A stretch of 64,000 nt of DNA, taken from Accumulibacter sp. (GTDB lineage: Bacteria; Pseudomonadota; Gammaproteobacteria; Burkholderiales; Rhodocyclaceae). The translations under genes and the position numbers were made by a program. The notes beneath the pieces are model-generated. The model worked only from the letters and a program-made list of their open reading frames with translations. It did not search any database and had not been told where the DNA came from. Every line of letters begins with the position of its first letter. Within the stretch, counting starts at the first letter, position 1. The stretch lies in the NCBI RefSeq assembly GCF_036625195.1, contig NZ_JAZKUG010000001.1:3472001-3536000 (forward strand), written 5' to 3'. This document shows, one piece after another, positions 16,313 to 23,740 of this stretch.

Positions 16313-17647
16313 TCAGCGCGGAAAGTACCAGTAGCGCGGCCGGTCGGACTGCGCGAGACCGCGCTGCGACGCCGGCAGCCCTGCGCCGACGAGGACGCCG
16401 ATGTCCGTCAGCAGGCTGCGCCGGTCAGAGAAGTAGCTGTGCCCCAGCCCCAGCCCGAGCACGCTCGTACCCACCGCCGTCGCGTCGATCGTCTCGAGGC
16501 CGTCGGTGATGAACGGTGTGCCGTCGATCGCACCGACGCGCTCGCCCCGGTGCAGCAGCGAAGAGAAGAACAGCGCCCGGTCGCGTTGCGAAGCGTAGGA
16601 GGTGTAGTTCGCGCCGGCGTCGCGGATGCGCGGAAACTGCTGCCGGAAGAGATCCACATAGACATCGGCGGCGACGAACAGCACCTGTGCGAGCTTGCCG
16701 TTCGGCCAGGCGTCGCCGGCCAGCCCGTGCAGCAGCACGCGGTTGCCCATGCTGTGTGCCAGCAGGTGGACCTGGCTCCACGGGCCGTCGGCGAGCGATT
16801 CGAGGAAGCCGCGGAAGGTGTGCGCCGAGAGCAGCGCGCGCTCCTCGTCGGCGCCATAGCCGAGCAGCGAGCCGCAGGACGGCCAGCTGAAGAGCACGAC
16901 GCGGCCGCGAAAGCGGAGATCGAAAGCCAGTTGCGCCGCCCGCCGCGCGGCTTCCTCGAAACTGACGTTGTAACCGTGGGTGAACACCAACAGGCCGTTG
17001 GCGGCCTCGGGCTCGGCCGCGAGCCGGCTGAGGAACGCGTCGCCCGACAATGCCTCGACTTCGCCGAGTACGACGTACCGCCGCTTGTCCTTCGCGTCGC
17101 CGAGCCGGTTCCACCACGCGCGCTGCTCGACATGACCGAGACGGTGGCGATCGATCGGGATGGTGACGCGTGCCAGTCCGTACGCCAGCTGCCCGGCAGG
17201 GTCGGCCGTGAAGCGCTCCTCACCGGCCCTCGCGAGCTGCCGGTTGGTGGCGAAATGGATGTCGATCGTGCACGGCTCGGCCTCGGCGCTGATGGCGGTG
17301 GCCAGCCGCGCGCTGCCGTCGCCGGCCAGGGCAGCGGCCTCGGCGCTGGCCAGCGGCGCGCAGACGGCACCGGCGCTGCCGAGTGCGCGGGTCTTGCCGA
17401 GAGCCAGCTGACTGCGGACGATCAGCTCGCGGACGAAGGCGTAGGCCGGCGTCCCCTCGAGCAGGTCGAGCAGGTCGTCCAGGATCAGCGCCACGGCGTC
17501 GGCGTTCGCAGCGGTCGCCAGGCGCCCGGCCAGCGCCGCCAGCGACGCCTGCAGCGCCGGAGTGGGATCGCCCAGGCGGATGTGGATACTGTCCCAGTTG
17601 CCGAGCAGTGCGTCGAGCAAGGCGAGCTGTTGCAGGTCCTCATTCAT
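16313..17647 (-). CDS. alpha/beta hydrolase of the DUF900 type, partner of the CHAT protein
   Basis: 444 aa. Residues 1-120 are a helical leader with no signal peptide. IHFATNRQ (~130) opens the hydrolase region, typical of DUF900 esterases. LLVFTHGYNVSFEEA (~219-233) is the oxyanion strand, LLAHSMGNRV carries the nucleophile (Ser299), and a His in LGHSYFSD (403) may complete the triad. It starts 3 bp after the CHAT gene stop, so the two are one operon with the CHAT gene first. The enzyme would hydrolyse an ester or lipid in the cytosol or at the membrane; its substrate is unknown. A decayed copy lies at 15058-15235. Confidence 0.78.
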   Translation of the reverse strand: MNEDLQQLALLDALLGNWDSIHIRLGDPTPALQASLAALAGRLATAANADAVALILDDLLDLLEGTPAYAFVRELIVRSQLALGKTRALGSAGAVCAPLASAEAAALAGDGSARLATAISAEAEPCTIDIHFATNRQLARAGEERFTADPAGQLAYGLARVTIPIDRHRLGHVEQRAWWNRLGDAKDKRRYVVLGEVEALSGDAFLSRLAAEPEAANGLLVFTHGYNVSFEEAARRAAQLAFDLRFRGRVVLFSWPSCGSLLGYGADEERALLSAHTFRGFLESLADGPWSQVHLLAHSMGNRVLLHGLAGDAWPNGKLAQVLFVAADVYVDLFRQQFPRIRDAGANYTSYASQRDRALFFSSLLHRGERVGAIDGTPFITDGLETIDATAVGTSVLGLGLGHSYFSDRRSLLTDIGVLVGAGLPASQRGLAQSDRPRYWYFPR

Positions 17648-17650
17648 TTC

Positions 17651-20197
17651 TCATTCCCTTCCACAAATGATGAATGCCGCCCAGAACCACGGCGCCGCGT
17701 ACGGACGGTGGTCCGCGGCGTGACTGCGCAAGGCACTGCGCGTGGCCGCCGCGAGCGGACCAGCCGGCGGCGGCAGCTCCTTCGCCGCGCGCAGGAGCGC
17801 CATCAGTTCGGCGACGCTCACCGTCCGCAGCCAGCGCTGCGCATCGCGCAACGCGCATGCCGGCGGCTTCGCGCCGCCGGCCAGTTCGCGGTAGAAGCGG
17901 CCGACGAGGAAGGCCGACGCGACGTCATCCACCGGCCAGAGCGAGGCGAGCACGCTGCGCGTACCGGCGTGCAGGAAGGCGGCGGGAAAGCCGAGCGACT
18001 CGTCGGGGGTCGAGGCGACGCGCGCCATCGCCGTCTCGCAGGCCGACAGGGCGAGCAGCGCCGGCGGCCGGCCGGCGAGCGCGGGCAGCAGCGATTCGAT
18101 CGTCAGCCGCTCGCCGCCGGCGAGGAAGACGCACGATTGCAGCGGGCGCTCGAGGTCGAAGCGCGCGTGCGTCGCGAGATGCAGGATGTCGACGCGGCCG
18201 AGCGCCGCGACCACTGCCGCCGGTGTCGCCTCGTCGTTGCCGAGCAGCGTGGCTGGCGTGGCGAGCGCCTGCTGCACCCAGGCGCACTCGACGGCGGCAA
18301 AGGGCAGGTCGCGCAGCGGATCTGCGACCAGCAGCGCCGACGCGCGACCGTCGTTCGCCGGGCGTGCCGCGAGGAGGGCGCGAATCGACGGCGCGTAGCG
18401 GATCACATGCTCGTCGAGCAGCCAGTGTCGCTCGCCTCGATCGTCCGCGTACCACGCCGCGTGCAGCGGAAAGACGCTGCTGCCGCCCTGGTGCAACCAC
18501 AGCAGTTCACCGTCCGCGGCGACGCCGAGCGCCGGCAGCCGCTGCAGAAGCGGCTGCCAGAGCTCTTCGAAGAGGACGCGGCCGGTCTCGTCGATCGTCT
18601 GCCGCCACGCCGCCGCCTGCGCATGCTGCCGATGGTAGGCGAGCAGCCAGCCGCCGAGCGCCGTCGCATGCGCATCACCGCGTTGCAGTTGCAGCAGGCG
18701 CTGGCGCCCGAACTGGGGCAGCCACACCGTCTCGCTGCCACCCGCGGCGACGATGGTGACGGCGCCGGGCTCGGCCGCGAAGTTGGCGCAGAGCAGTGCA
18801 CCGCCGGCCGGCACCAGGCCGGCGAGATCGGCGCTCGTCCAGTCGCGGTTATCCGTCCGCCAGAAGAGGGCCTTGCCGCGGTCGAGTTCGAGCAGCGCTT
18901 CGTCGCTACGCCCGAGGCGCAGCAGGCAGTGGGCGAGCAGGGCGGCGGAATCGCGGAACTCCCAAATCCGCTCCATGCGTCCGGCGATGCTGCTCGCCTC
19001 GGCGAGGGCAGTCGTCGCCTCGGCCAGCGCGTCGCGCAGCGTCGCTGCGGCCTGCTCGAATCGCCCCGCCAGCAACAGGCCGTCGGCGATCACCTGGCGC
19101 ACGACGCGGCGGTCGCGCAACGCTTCCGGCGCCGACAACAGCGCCAGCGCGGCCTGGCCGTGCGCCAGCAGCGGCTCGACCTGCGCCAGGTCGCCGGCGG
19201 CGATGCCCTCGAGGCAGATGTCGGTGTGGAAGCTCTCGACCGTCGCCCGCAGTGCCGGACTGAGCGCCGGGTCGATGAGCGGTGCCGCCTCGTCGCAGAG
19301 CGCGCGCGCCTCGGCCAGGGCTGCGGCGTCGCTGCGACCGGGCCGCAGGAGCACGCGCGCCAGCGCGAGCAGCGCCTCGGCGCGCAGGCGCCAGCCGGCG
19401 GCCGGCGGGCAGGCAGCCAGCGCATCGCGGGCGTAGCTCTCGGCCGTGGCGAGGTTGGCCGCGGCGTCGCCCAGGCAGCGGAAGCGGAAGCACTCGCTGA
19501 GCGCGAGCCAGGTCTCGACGCGCGCACCCGTTGCCGCGGCAGGCAACGCGGCGAGCACCTGTGCGTGCCGTGCGAGCCGTCGTTCGAGCGCGGCGCCGAA
19601 GTCGGCGTCGGGCTCCTCCTGGCAGGCGACCGCGAGCGCATTCATCGCCGCCGCCCAGCGCTCGGGCTCGCTGTCGCGATCGATGAGCGCCGCTCCCTGC
19701 TCGAGGTAGGCGACCCGCTTGTGCCAGTTGGCCCAGGGGTCACCCAGCGTGTGGAACTGATACAGCGGCGCCAGGATCGCCGCGAGGTACGGACGCTCGC
19801 CGACCGCACACTCGAGGTGCTCGATCGCCTCCTGCTGCTGCGCCGGCGTCAGTGGCGCCTGTCGCGCCAGCAGCCAGCCGATGCCTTCGTGGCACGCCAG
19901 CCAGCTGTCGCGTTCGCTGGCCGGATCCCAGACCTCGAGCGCGTCGCGGTAGGCCGCGGCGGCGGCCGGCGGGTCGATCTCCTCCGACAGCGCAGCGTAG
20001 CGGCTGCGCAACGCCGCCCAGCGGCGCGGATCCGCCATCCGGTCGACGCTCTGCGCGGCTTCCGCCAGCAACTCGCGCCCGCGCTCCGCGTCGCGCTCCA
20101 GGTCGAGCGCCGCCAGTTCGGCAAGCAGCGATTGCAGTCGCCGCCGCCGATCCTCCGGGTCGCTCGTCACGCCAACCGCTGCCGTGCCATCACCCAT
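17651..20197 (-). CDS. CHAT-domain protease-like protein with helical-repeat N-terminus
   Basis: 848 aa from ATG 20197; the frame stays open to 20377, but that part shows no family character. Residues ~1-530 are Ala/Leu/Arg-rich helical hairpins of degenerate TPR type. The C-terminal CHAT domain (~560-848) is a caspase-like peptidase: LHLATHARF carries His677 and LLALSACETAM carries Cys720, 43 residues apart as in active CHAT proteases. FLHAGTRSVLASLWPVDD is the family's trailing signature. CHAT proteins usually wait for a sensor signal and then cut a partner. The 3-bp gap to the hydrolase suggests that hydrolase is the partner or effector. Confidence 0.82.
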   Translation of the reverse strand: MGDGTAAVGVTSDPEDRRRRLQSLLAELAALDLERDAERGRELLAEAAQSVDRMADPRRWAALRSRYAALSEEIDPPAAAAAYRDALEVWDPASERDSWLACHEGIGWLLARQAPLTPAQQQEAIEHLECAVGERPYLAAILAPLYQFHTLGDPWANWHKRVAYLEQGAALIDRDSEPERWAAAMNALAVACQEEPDADFGAALERRLARHAQVLAALPAAATGARVETWLALSECFRFRCLGDAAANLATAESYARDALAACPPAAGWRLRAEALLALARVLLRPGRSDAAALAEARALCDEAAPLIDPALSPALRATVESFHTDICLEGIAAGDLAQVEPLLAHGQAALALLSAPEALRDRRVVRQVIADGLLLAGRFEQAAATLRDALAEATTALAEASSIAGRMERIWEFRDSAALLAHCLLRLGRSDEALLELDRGKALFWRTDNRDWTSADLAGLVPAGGALLCANFAAEPGAVTIVAAGGSETVWLPQFGRQRLLQLQRGDAHATALGGWLLAYHRQHAQAAAWRQTIDETGRVLFEELWQPLLQRLPALGVAADGELLWLHQGGSSVFPLHAAWYADDRGERHWLLDEHVIRYAPSIRALLAARPANDGRASALLVADPLRDLPFAAVECAWVQQALATPATLLGNDEATPAAVVAALGRVDILHLATHARFDLERPLQSCVFLAGGERLTIESLLPALAGRPPALLALSACETAMARVASTPDESLGFPAAFLHAGTRSVLASLWPVDDVASAFLVGRFYRELAGGAKPPACALRDAQRWLRTVSVAELMALLRAAKELPPPAGPLAAATRSALRSHAADHRPYAAPWFWAAFIICGRE

Positions 20198-20493
20198 GTC
20201 CTGCCCACCCCGACTCACCACCTCTCGACCCGGCTGGAAAGGCCGGGTCACCCTGCCTTCAGGATAGGCAATGCGGTCGGCGCAGCGCAAGTACTCTGCC
20301 GACGCGTTCGCCAATGCGCCCATCGACTGGTGTCGCACGCCGCGTCGAGCCGCCGGGCGGGCGGGACCGCCCGGCATCGATCATCTGCTTGCCGCTGCTG
20401 TCCCGGCATGGTTACACTGATGCCGTGCACCGCGACCGGAACGACGACGAGCGAAGATTTCCCAACGCACTCACCCTTGCGAGTTGAGCAGCC

Positions 20494-20853
20494 ATGGACC
20501 CCAGCGACGACCCCCACATCGACTTGCTGCAAGACATCGAGAACGGCCTGAAGGCCGAGTATGAGCGGCACCCCAACTTGACCGATACCCTGTGCATCTT
20601 CGCCCTGGAGAACGCCAAGGTGGCGGTCAAGCAGGCATTCGGCTACGGCAGGAACGAGCAGGTCGCTCGCAACCCGCTGACCGCTGGCATCGTCGACGGC
20701 TGCGTAGAGGTTGCCCGCGCGCGCGTCGACAGGGTCGATGCGCTGACGCTCAGGGAGTTCAATGCCCGCGTCGACAGGATCATCCGCTCCGTCCGGCGAC
20801 ACTCGAAGGACGGTCCGCGCGCCTACTACGAGTTCATCAGACACTATGTTTGA
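20494..20853 (+). CDS. 119-aa protein of unknown function, upstream of the SIR2 gene
   Basis: No family recognised. Soluble, mostly helical, charged. It opens with an acidic stretch, has LENAKVAVKQAFGYGRNE and GIVDGCVEVARARVDRVDAL in the centre, and ends basic and aromatic (RHSKDGPRAYYEFIRHYV). It is divergent from the CHAT operon and lies 120 bp upstream of the SIR2-like gene in the same direction, so it could be the first gene of a two-gene unit. Codon use looks like the neighbours. Confidence 0.6.
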   Translation: MDPSDDPHIDLLQDIENGLKAEYERHPNLTDTLCIFALENAKVAVKQAFGYGRNEQVARNPLTAGIVDGCVEVARARVDRVDALTLREFNARVDRIIRSVRRHSKDGPRAYYEFIRHYV

Positions 20854-20973
20854 CGATGAGGACAACGGCAGCGACAAGAGCGGTTCGCCAGTCGCTGCCG
20901 CGACTTGCACATCGACGGTTGGCGGACCGCGTACCGCGGCGCGCTCAACGGTAACCGGAGACCGGAGGAAGAC

Positions 20974-21738
20974 ATGCAGATCAAGGGAGCCCTCGTTGAC
21001 GCAGTGAGGAATCGGCAAGCCGTGCTCTTTGCTGGCGCCGGAATTTCGTGGAAAGCCATCGGCTTTGGTGGGGCGTACATCCGGGATCAGCTCGGCATGC
21101 AGATCAAGCGCGACTACCCGGACTACGACTACGGCGCCCGCTCGCTGGAAGACGTCTGTGACGAGTATGTCGCGCTCAATGACCAGATCACTCTGGTAGA
21201 CCGTCTGGCGGCGCTGGTTCCCCAGGACAGGGAGCCGCAGGAGAGCCATCTGGCGGCCGTGAAGGCGTTCCGCTTCATCGTCACGACCAATTGGGATCTC
21301 CTGTTTGAAGCCGCCTACCGGAAGATCAACCAGCATTACCAGGTGCTTTCGCAGGATGCGGACGCGCCGATGTTCAATTACGACCAGCACAATCTGCTGA
21401 AGATCCACGGCTCCGGCGATAGACCGCTGTCGCTGGTGGCGACGACGGATGACTACGAGAACTACGCCGAGACGCATGCCAGGCTGCTCGACAGGGTCGC
21501 CGAGCTGCTGCAGAACAACACCGTCCTGTTCGTCGGCTACGGGCTGCGCGACGAGCATGTGCGGCGCCTGCTGTCGCGGATTCGTGGCAAGCGACAACAG
21601 TGGACGCGCAAGGCGTACGCCGTCGGCTTTTTCGACGAGGTGCGGACGAAGCTCCTGGCGAGCCGGCAGATCGAGGCCATCCGCGCCGATGCTGACGAGT
21701 TCCTGAGCGAGCTTGCCGTCCAGGCTGGCGTCACCTGA
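20974..21738 (+). CDS. SIR2-like domain protein (SIR2_2), candidate NADase or defence effector
   Basis: 254 aa from ATG 20974, with GGAGGAA 4 bp upstream. NAD-site motifs are in order: LFAGAGIS (18-25), VTTNWD (103-108), KIHGSGD (143-149, the catalytic His position of sirtuin folds) and FVGYGLRDEH (186-195). It lacks a zinc-binding module and extra domains, so it belongs to the SIR2_2 group common in anti-phage loci, not to protein deacetylases. Members studied elsewhere deplete NAD+ on infection. Context (119-aa gene upstream, CHAT operon divergent, VapBC-type module downstream) supports a defence-like role, which is inference. Confidence 0.78.
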   Translation: MQIKGALVDAVRNRQAVLFAGAGISWKAIGFGGAYIRDQLGMQIKRDYPDYDYGARSLEDVCDEYVALNDQITLVDRLAALVPQDREPQESHLAAVKAFRFIVTTNWDLLFEAAYRKINQHYQVLSQDADAPMFNYDQHNLLKIHGSGDRPLSLVATTDDYENYAETHARLLDRVAELLQNNTVLFVGYGLRDEHVRRLLSRIRGKRQQWTRKAYAVGFFDEVRTKLLASRQIEAIRADADEFLSELAVQAGVT

Positions 21739-21767
21739 GCCGGCGGCCGCCCCAGCGCGGGCGATTC

Positions 21768-21811
21768 GGGCTGAAAAACGGTGACGGGCTGAAAAACGGT
21801 GACAGTGTAAG
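21768..21811 (+). repeat. 18-bp perfect tandem repeat, second copy extended; matches a distant copy at 22831
   Basis: GGGCTGAAAAACGGTGAC occurs at 21768-21785 and again at 21786-21803. The second copy continues AGTGTAAG to 21811. The core GAAAAACGGTGACAG recurs at 22831 beyond the toxin-antitoxin genes. Such GGTGACAG motifs are seen beside RAYT (REP-associated transposase) genes, from memory, but no transposase is here. Confidence 0.7.
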
Positions 21812-21830
21812 GTCCGAGGAAGCCGAACTG

Positions 21831-21908
21831 TAACCGGTAACTGGGCGGCGTTCGCCCCGCCTACGGAGCCTGCCGGTGCAGGGGAGAACGCCGCAGAGTT
21901 GCCGGTTA
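21831..21908. repeat. long imperfect inverted repeat (23-bp arms), REP-like hairpin
   Basis: Left arm 21831-21853 (starts TAACCGGTAACT) and right arm 21886-21908 (ends GTTGCCGGTTA) pair at about 20 of 23 positions around a 32-nt loop. There is no T-run. The size and GC-rich arms resemble a REP or BIME element or the end of a small mobile element. Confidence 0.65.
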
Positions 21909-22143
21909 CTCCGCAGCCGTTCAATGGGGCAAGGCTACCACTTATCCTGCTGTCCGAATTTCCGGCGCCACCTCTCAAGGCGGCGGGGTCACAAGGCGGC
22001 GGGGTCTCGACTCTTGCCTCACAAGAGGAGCGACTGACGGGGGCAAGTCCTGCCTCTTGCCCCGATCGCCTCGATACCGCCACTTTGGTGGCCATGATCC
22101 GGGGCGTTGACATCTGATGCGACGAGGAATAGCATCGCGCATC

Positions 22144-22374
22144 ATGCGCACCACGATCGACATCGACGACCCGGTACTCAAGGACCTGAAGCGCCTGCAG
22201 CAGCGCGAGGGCAAGTCGCTCGGGCGCTTGGTGTCGGACCTGCTGGCGCAGTCGCTGGCGACTGCCGCCTCGAAGCGTGACGCGACGGCACCGGTCTTCG
22301 CCTGGTGCAGCAAGGACATGCAGGCGAAGGTCGAATTGTCCGACAAGAACGCTCTGCTCGACGCCATGGATTAG
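22144..22374 (+). CDS. ribbon-helix-helix antitoxin, VapB-like
   Basis: 76 aa from ATG 22144. MRTTIDIDDPVLKDLKRL is the beta strand and first helix of a ribbon-helix-helix DNA-binding domain, followed by REGKSLGRLVSDLLAQSL. The C-terminal part, with FAWCSKDMQAKV and an acidic end, would bind the toxin. The PIN-domain gene starts 8 bp downstream, the standard toxin-antitoxin order. It probably represses its own promoter. Confidence 0.82.
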   Translation: MRTTIDIDDPVLKDLKRLQQREGKSLGRLVSDLLAQSLATAASKRDATAPVFAWCSKDMQAKVELSDKNALLDAMD

Positions 22375-22382
22375 CGGCGGCC

Positions 22383-22817
22383 GTGAGCTTCGGAATCGAC
22401 GTCAACATCCTGCTCTACGCGTCCGACCGAAGCAGTCCGTGGCACGAGAAGGCGTCGGCCTTCCTGCAACGGTGCGCGGCGGGAAGCGAGGTGTTCTGCA
22501 TCGCCTGGGTGACCGCCCTGAGCTATCTGCGCATGGCCACGCACGGATCGATCTTCGCCCAGCCCTTGTCAGCCGACGAGGCAGCCGGCAATGTGGAAGC
22601 TCTGTTGGCGCTTCCACACTGTCGCGCGCTGGGGGAGGACGAGGGGTTTTGGGAGGTCTATCGTCAGGTGACGCGCGCCTTTTCCGTCCGTGGCAATCTC
22701 GTCCCGGACGCACACTTGGCCGCTGTCCTGCGTCAACACGGCGTGGTCACGCTCTACACGCACGACCGCGACTTCCGGAAGTTCGACTTCTTGCGGGCCA
22801 TCGATCCGCTGGTGTAG
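22383..22817 (+). CDS. PIN-domain ribonuclease toxin, VapC-like
   Basis: 144 aa with a GTG start at 22383, 8 bp after the antitoxin stop. FGIDVNILLYA holds the first acidic residue (Asp6), LVPDAHLAAVL the third-site Asp109 and LYTHDRDFRKF Asp128. The second acidic position, usually Glu in the LEFLR segment, reads ALSYLRM here, so the metal site may be reduced, as in some VapC subfamilies. VapC toxins cut tRNA or rRNA when the antitoxin is degraded. Confidence 0.83.
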   Translation: MSFGIDVNILLYASDRSSPWHEKASAFLQRCAAGSEVFCIAWVTALSYLRMATHGSIFAQPLSADEAAGNVEALLALPHCRALGEDEGFWEVYRQVTRAFSVRGNLVPDAHLAAVLRQHGVVTLYTHDRDFRKFDFLRAIDPLV

Positions 22818-22830
22818 TTCCGGGGTCGTC

Positions 22831-22851
22831 GAAAAACGGTGACAGTATAAG
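22831..22851 (+). repeat. distal copy of the GAAAAACGGTGACAG repeat
   Basis: GAAAAACGGTGACAGTATAAG differs from 21791-21811 by one base. It begins 13 bp after the toxin stop. Together the two copies bracket the hairpin and the VapBC module (about 1.06 kb). Confidence 0.7.
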
Positions 22852-23064
22852 AATTGGGTTTGTCGGTTGCGACGCTGGCGTGCCGGGAACTCCGATGCGA
22901 CCAGACATGCGGTGCCCACATCGACGCAAGGTCGACCATTGGAGCTTTCACTTGGGAAGTCCTGGGCCGCCGGTCTCGACGGCCCCGGGAACGGGGTGTC
23001 TGCGGGAATTTCCGGAAGAAGCCGATCTGCTGGTCAGTCGCCGCCAGCAGCGAGCCCGGGTCGG

Positions 23065-23670
23065 CTATGAGCCGGTGCGACGCGCGCTTCCCTGATTCTC
23101 GTGCGGACAGCAGAGCAATGCCAGAGCGAGCCCGAGCAGCGGCAGCGAAGCCGGTTCGGGGATGTTGCCGCCCGGCTGCACTTCGACGCGGGCGGCCCCT
23201 GGCGTCCCACTCGGTGGCTGCTGGTCGCCCTGGGTGTCGGCGAGAACGATGTCGGACAGGGTCAGGGTACTGAATCCCGGTGCCTGGAGCACGAAAGTCA
23301 GGCTGGCGATGCTGCCTGCGAGTGGCCCCGCCGTGCTGTCCAGGCCGGTGAAGGTCGGGTCGAGGAAGGTCGCGCTGATCCGGCCTGCGGGGCTTTCGAA
23401 GGGCGGCACCGAGGCCCAGCCTGGGGTCAGCGAACCCTCGGCGGTGGCAAGGTATTGCAGCACGGCCGGGTCATAGTTCAACACGAAGTCCATTCCCAGC
23501 AGGGTATCGCCGCCGTCGAGCGTGAGATTGACATCGACGACCACTTGCCCACCCACCGTCCCGCTGGATGGCGTGGCGTGCAGCGAGAGGGCATAGGCAG
23601 CCGCAGCGGGTGCCGAAAGGCCAACGGCTGTGGCAGCCGCCAGCGAGGCAAGGATGATGCGAGGGCTCAT
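23065..23670 (-). CDS. PEP-CTERM protein with a cohesin-like domain
   Basis: 201 aa. Signal peptide about 1-26 (ends APAAAAYA). Residues ~30-165 have the cohesin-type pattern: TVGGQVVVDVNLTLDGGDTL, then LGMDFVLNYDPAVLQY, GRISATFLD and LSDIVLADTQG, the usual two-faced beta sandwich that binds dockerins. The end reads IPEPASLPLLGLALALLCCP and then a longer polar tail (HENQGSARRTGS), an unusual PEP-CTERM with two Cys after the helix. It follows the giant dockerin-bearing gene by 70 bp in the same direction, so both may be co-expressed and their products may bind each other. Confidence 0.75.
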   Translation of the reverse strand: MSPRIILASLAAATAVGLSAPAAAAYALSLHATPSSGTVGGQVVVDVNLTLDGGDTLLGMDFVLNYDPAVLQYLATAEGSLTPGWASVPPFESPAGRISATFLDPTFTGLDSTAGPLAGSIASLTFVLQAPGFSTLTLSDIVLADTQGDQQPPSGTPGAARVEVQPGGNIPEPASLPLLGLALALLCCPHENQGSARRTGS

Positions 23671-23740
23671 GGGGCGGGGTTCCCGGATGGTCGATGGAAG
23701 CCTGCCGTGTGGGCGACGCGAGCGGGGGGCAAGGTCGTTC

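Noticed and set aside
16217..20551. Plus-strand open frame of 1444 codons
   Set aside because: It is antisense to the CHAT and hydrolase genes, whose motifs and catalytic residues are clear; Arg/Gln/Ala-rich composition is typical of a high-GC shadow frame.
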